Positions 60,780 through 64,000 of a stretch of DNA of 64,000 nucleotides are shown one piece after another. The DNA is from Heterotrichella gracilis (Eukaryota > Sar > Xanthophyceae > Tribonematales > Xanthonemataceae). The notes beneath the pieces are model-generated. The model did no database searches. It was not told the DNA's origin and worked only from the letters and a program-made list of their open reading frames with translations. A program made the position numbers and the translations under genes. Within the stretch, counting starts at the first letter, position 1, and the number at the start of each line of letters is the position of its first letter. The stretch spans positions 91,844 through 155,843 of the forward strand of contig JAULBX010001115.1 of assembly GCA_032358255.1 (NCBI GenBank), given 5' to 3'.

Positions 60780-63700
60780 TCAGGTGACATCCCCTCCTGC
60801 TACAGCTCCAGGCTTAGACCTGCCGCCCCGCCACCACGACCTGCGCTCAGCCTCCTGCGGTGCCTTGCCCTTGCCCAGGTGCGGGTCCTTCACCCCCGGC
60901 GCCACCTCGCCCCAGTTGGGTGGCGTGTGGTGGCAGGTGCTGTAGTTGAGCAGCCAGGGGTGCAGGCGGGCAACCTCATCAGCGTCCCACTGGAGAACGG
61001 GGACAGGGGGGGTGAGGCACAGCCAGGGGTGGGGTCATGCGTGTGGAGGGGCAGCGCGCCAGCCTTGTACAAACGTGCGGCGCATCAAGTGCATCCACAA
61101 TGAAGCACCCACGGATGGCCACCCAGACGTGCACAAAGACGTGCACAAAGTCGTGCCAAAAACAGCAGCAGGTGGAATTCTGTTGAGAGACTGTCCCCTC
61201 ACCAGTTCAATGTGATGCTCACTACTCATTGCCCTACAAGGAGCACCCACATGATGCCATCATCCTCCTTTTTGCAAAAATACACGAGATACAACCCCTC
61301 TGCCCCTCTTCCTTGACACCACCCCCTCCCCCTCCCCCTCCCCCTGCTCTCACCTTGAATGGTGTTCCAAATGCTTCCACCACCTTGCTCCCATTCGAGT
61401 AGCAGGTCATGTCCCCCCACCAGATGGTTGGCGTGAAGCGCATGAGTGCACCGTAGCCCTTGAGCAGGTCGCGGTAGTAGGCAAGCACCTGGTCAAGGGT
61501 CACGCGACGACGCATGTACTGCAGGGGGGACAAGGGGGTGGGCTTGACATTTGCACCAGGGGAAAGAGGGGGGGTGGGCAATTTGTTGCTCACAGCATAG
61601 GTCCCCGATGGGCATAATGGCACAGCAGCCGCGCGGAGTCACCATGCCAACAGCAGCCACCATACCCCCGCCACTGCACTGCTGGGTGCACTTCACAAAT
61701 GCGTGCACCACACACCACCACATGCTCCCATGTCCCCCCCCCTCACCCCCCCCCCCCCATCCACCTACCTCCTGTCCCAGCAGCGCCATCTCCCAGGGCG
61801 CCAGGTCTGTGCCCCAGCTGGTGTTTGCGGGCTGCGCCTCGGCCTCCGTCTGCTCCAGCCACCACGCCTGCTGGTGCATCTGCACCTCCAGCTGCTTCAT
61901 GCCAAACTTGTACAGGTCAGCGGGGTGGTCCTCAAGGTAGGCGTTCAGGTCCTGGACCTGGGGCAGGGGGGTGGAGGGTGTGTGTGTGTGGCTGAAGGTG
62001 TGTGTGTGTGTATGGGGTGGAATGGCCAACACAGCGGATCCATGCACATGACAACGCAAGCTGCGTTGCCTGGACACCAGTTGCAGCGATAAACTATACA
62101 CTGCTTGGAATAAAATGAAAATGGAATAATAAAGAGATGAAAAAATTGGAATATTGAAACAAAACGGGATATTGAACAAATGAAAATAACATATATTTAA
62201 ATGTAATTAATAAAATATAAAAATTGTATAAACTGGATTTTATATTTCACACACTTTGCCCTGACGCCTGCGAGTGCGTGCAGCCGCTGCAGGCAATTCA
62301 TTTTGACCGTAAGCTGTCTGCATGGATCAAGTACCCTCATCAACCAGGGCCCAGGTGAGACCTCCTCTTCCCCCTCCCCACCTTCCTCACTGTGTCCTCG
62401 CACAGGTCCTCCTGGTCGAGCTCAACGTAGTGCACACCGGGCTGCAGCCCACGCGCCCACCACTCGGAGAAGCGCAGGGGGGGCGCCAGCACCAGCGACC
62501 CGCTGCCCAGCTTGAACTTGAGGCCGCGGCTGTATGCATCCGCCTCAAGGTACACGCTGTACCTGGGGCAGGAGGAGGGGGGTCGACCATAAGCTGTGCC
62601 AACCCTCAGGATGCTGTGGTGTGCGAGGTACATGGAGTCGTGGGCAGGGTGTGCTGTGCACCCATGTGCGCATGGGTCTCCGGGGCTTGTGCCTAGGCGA
62701 GGTGCAGGACAGCCTGGGGCCACAGAGCATGTGCAATGGAGATGCACCTACCACAAATCACCCACGCTGCATGCAGGCCTGCAAAATGGCACGATACCAA
62801 TCACAGCCATGATCCAGGTGTGATGTTTGCCACCCAATGTGGTTAAGACCCTCCCCATCACTACTCACCTGTAGTCCCCCGAGTCGTGTATGAATGCAGG
62901 CTTGGTCTGGTCTACATCAAACAGCGCAGCGTCATCGGGGCGCCCGGCAGCCAGGAGCTCGTCTCGGCAGGCAACAAAGCGGCGCCTGAAGGGCGAGGCC
63001 ATAATAAAGCGCTGATCACGGTATGTCCCAGCAAGTGAACGGGGAAGGCGAGCAAAATACAGAAGGGGGGGGGTCATGTGCCAGACGAGGGGGTCCCAGC
63101 ATGCTGGTGGTTGGGCACGTGTGATTCTGTTCATCACCTCGAGATGCACTGCCATCATATGGAGCACAGTTGCTCGGCCCACCATCATCCCAGGCTCCTC
63201 CGCACCCCCACATGCCACCCAGACTCCTCCGCTCCCCCTTCCCCCTCCCCCTACCTGATCCTGTCCCTGTCCGCCTTCCACTCATCCTGAAGCCGGCCCC
63301 TCCAGATGGCAACTGGCTGGCGATCGCTGATGGTGCTGTTGAGGGAGCGATGGAACAGCAGAGAAAACTGCTCCTCCCAGCCCTGGGGCCGGCTGCCGTT
63401 GGGGTCTGCAGCAGCGCACAGACAGAGTGTGTGGGTTTGTTTGCGTGGGAGGCATGGGGTGTGTGTATGACTGTCATGTGTGAGGGAGCGTGGGGTGGCG
63501 TGTGCAAGGGGGTGGGGCGAGCACCAGCTCCACGTCGTGCCTGTGTGCATGTGGGACTTGCGCTGTGTGCACAGCATGGCGCTCATGGTCAGCTGAGGCG
63601 CATTGGCACAGGTGGCTCGCAAGTGCATGCAGCGCACACCAGGTGCCACATGTGCATGCCGCAATGGCCCCTCCTGCAGGCCCTGGTCCCAAGACCCGCA

Positions 63701-63964
63701 CTCACGTTCCAGCATGTTGTACTCGTTCCCAAACCAGCTGTTGTCGGGTATGGCCACATCAGCGTAGCCCTCCCGCCAGGTCATGCCCAGCACAGGGGAG
63801 TAGAGGGGCTCGCTGGGGGGAGGGTGGGAGGGGCGCCGCTGGTGGCGGGGGCGAGAGGGGCGCCGAGTTTGGGGTGGTGGGGGAGGCGGGGCGTCGAGTG
63901 TGCGGTTGCGTGCAGGCACACATGGGTAGTCTGCAAGGTGCATTTGCGCCTCCAGGTCGGGGAT
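60780..63964 (-). CDS. CAP10-type GT90 glycosyltransferase, 5' end beyond window
   Basis: Seven minus-strand exons are visible (63964-63706, 63405-63255, 62985-62869, 62562-62382, 61957-61769, 61518-61354, 60989-60780), all in phase, coding 423 residues. The first visible exon starts at an acceptor, so the N-terminus lies to the right of the window. Features of the CAP10/POGLUT domain are RQPVAIWRGRLQDEW, RRRFVACRD, KPAFIHDSGDYRYSVYLEAD, then the signature RGLKFKLGSGSLVL.PP, EWWARGLQPGVHYVELD. This is the nucleotide-sugar binding core of GT90 (Cryptococcus CAP10, animal POGLUT/KDELC protein O-glucosyltransferases). The first exon has a Pro/Arg-rich low-complexity patch. The C-terminal part (WDADEVARLHPWLLNYSTCHH) is distinctive and not assigned. 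Transferred sugar and acceptor are unknown. Confidence 0.85.
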
Positions 63965-63976
63965 CTGGGGGGAGGA

Positions 63977-63998
63977 GGGGGGGGGGGGGGGGGGGGGG
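63977..63998. repeat. Poly-G run at window edge
   Basis: About 22 consecutive G lie at the right end, just upstream on the gene strand (as poly-C) of a GT90 splice acceptor. It may be a true C-rich intron end or an assembly-length artefact. Confidence 0.7.
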
Positions 63999-64000
63999 TT

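Overview
The window looks like nuclear DNA of a green alga (Chlorophyta). Genes are intron-dense, with introns of roughly 100-500 nt, GT-AG borders, G-rich 5' ends and C-rich 3' ends. Coding sequence is GC-rich and the code is standard (TAA, TAG and TGA all end genes). TGTAA lies downstream of several genes, the usual green-algal polyadenylation signal. A gametolysin-type M11 metalloprotease with a proline-rich tail points to a chlorophyte with a glycoprotein cell wall. Species cannot be named from the sequence. There are no operons, CRISPR arrays or recognisable RNA genes.

Fourteen protein genes are supported. I spliced the exons by hand and checked the reading phase at every junction; one cassette in the RING gene does not fit. 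Left to right: PSMG4, proteasome assembly chaperone 4 (-, 1153-2052); RRP8, 25S/28S rRNA m1A methyltransferase with a very long Lys-rich N-terminus (+, 3041-6859); an acidic, coiled-coil RING E3 candidate (+, 8164-12209); NEDD8/RUB1 (+, 13786-14244); a PPM1G-type PP2C phosphatase (+, 16182-20104); a secreted M11 metalloprotease (-, 22456-26377); an SLC35F6-like transporter (+, 27495-31303); a CAP59/CMT1-type glycosyltransferase (-, 32836-36017); BCKDHB (+, 37473-40205); eIF5-mimic protein 5MP/BZW (+, 40975-43270); TRM1 (+, 44201-48937); a 904-residue protein kinase whose DFG reads NLG (-, 49998-54883); a NUDT12/NudC-type NADH pyrophosphatase (+, 56632-59747); and a CAP10-type GT90 glycosyltransferase (-, 60780-63964, running off the right edge).

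The genes are mostly unrelated housekeeping functions and I see no single pathway cluster. Loose themes are RNA modification and translation (RRP8, TRM1, 5MP), the ubiquitin-proteasome system (PSMG4, NEDD8, RING protein) and cell-surface or secretory-pathway glycan and wall biology (M11 protease, CAP59-like GT, GT90).

The most unusual non-coding signal is three tiny, nearly palindromic insertions (60, 48 and 59 bp) at 34129-34188, 38967-39014 and 49453-49511. All have CAGGRG...CYCCTG ends and each is flanked by a 7-bp direct repeat. They look like a very small non-autonomous DNA transposon (MITE-like) family. Two sit inside introns and one lies downstream of TRM1.
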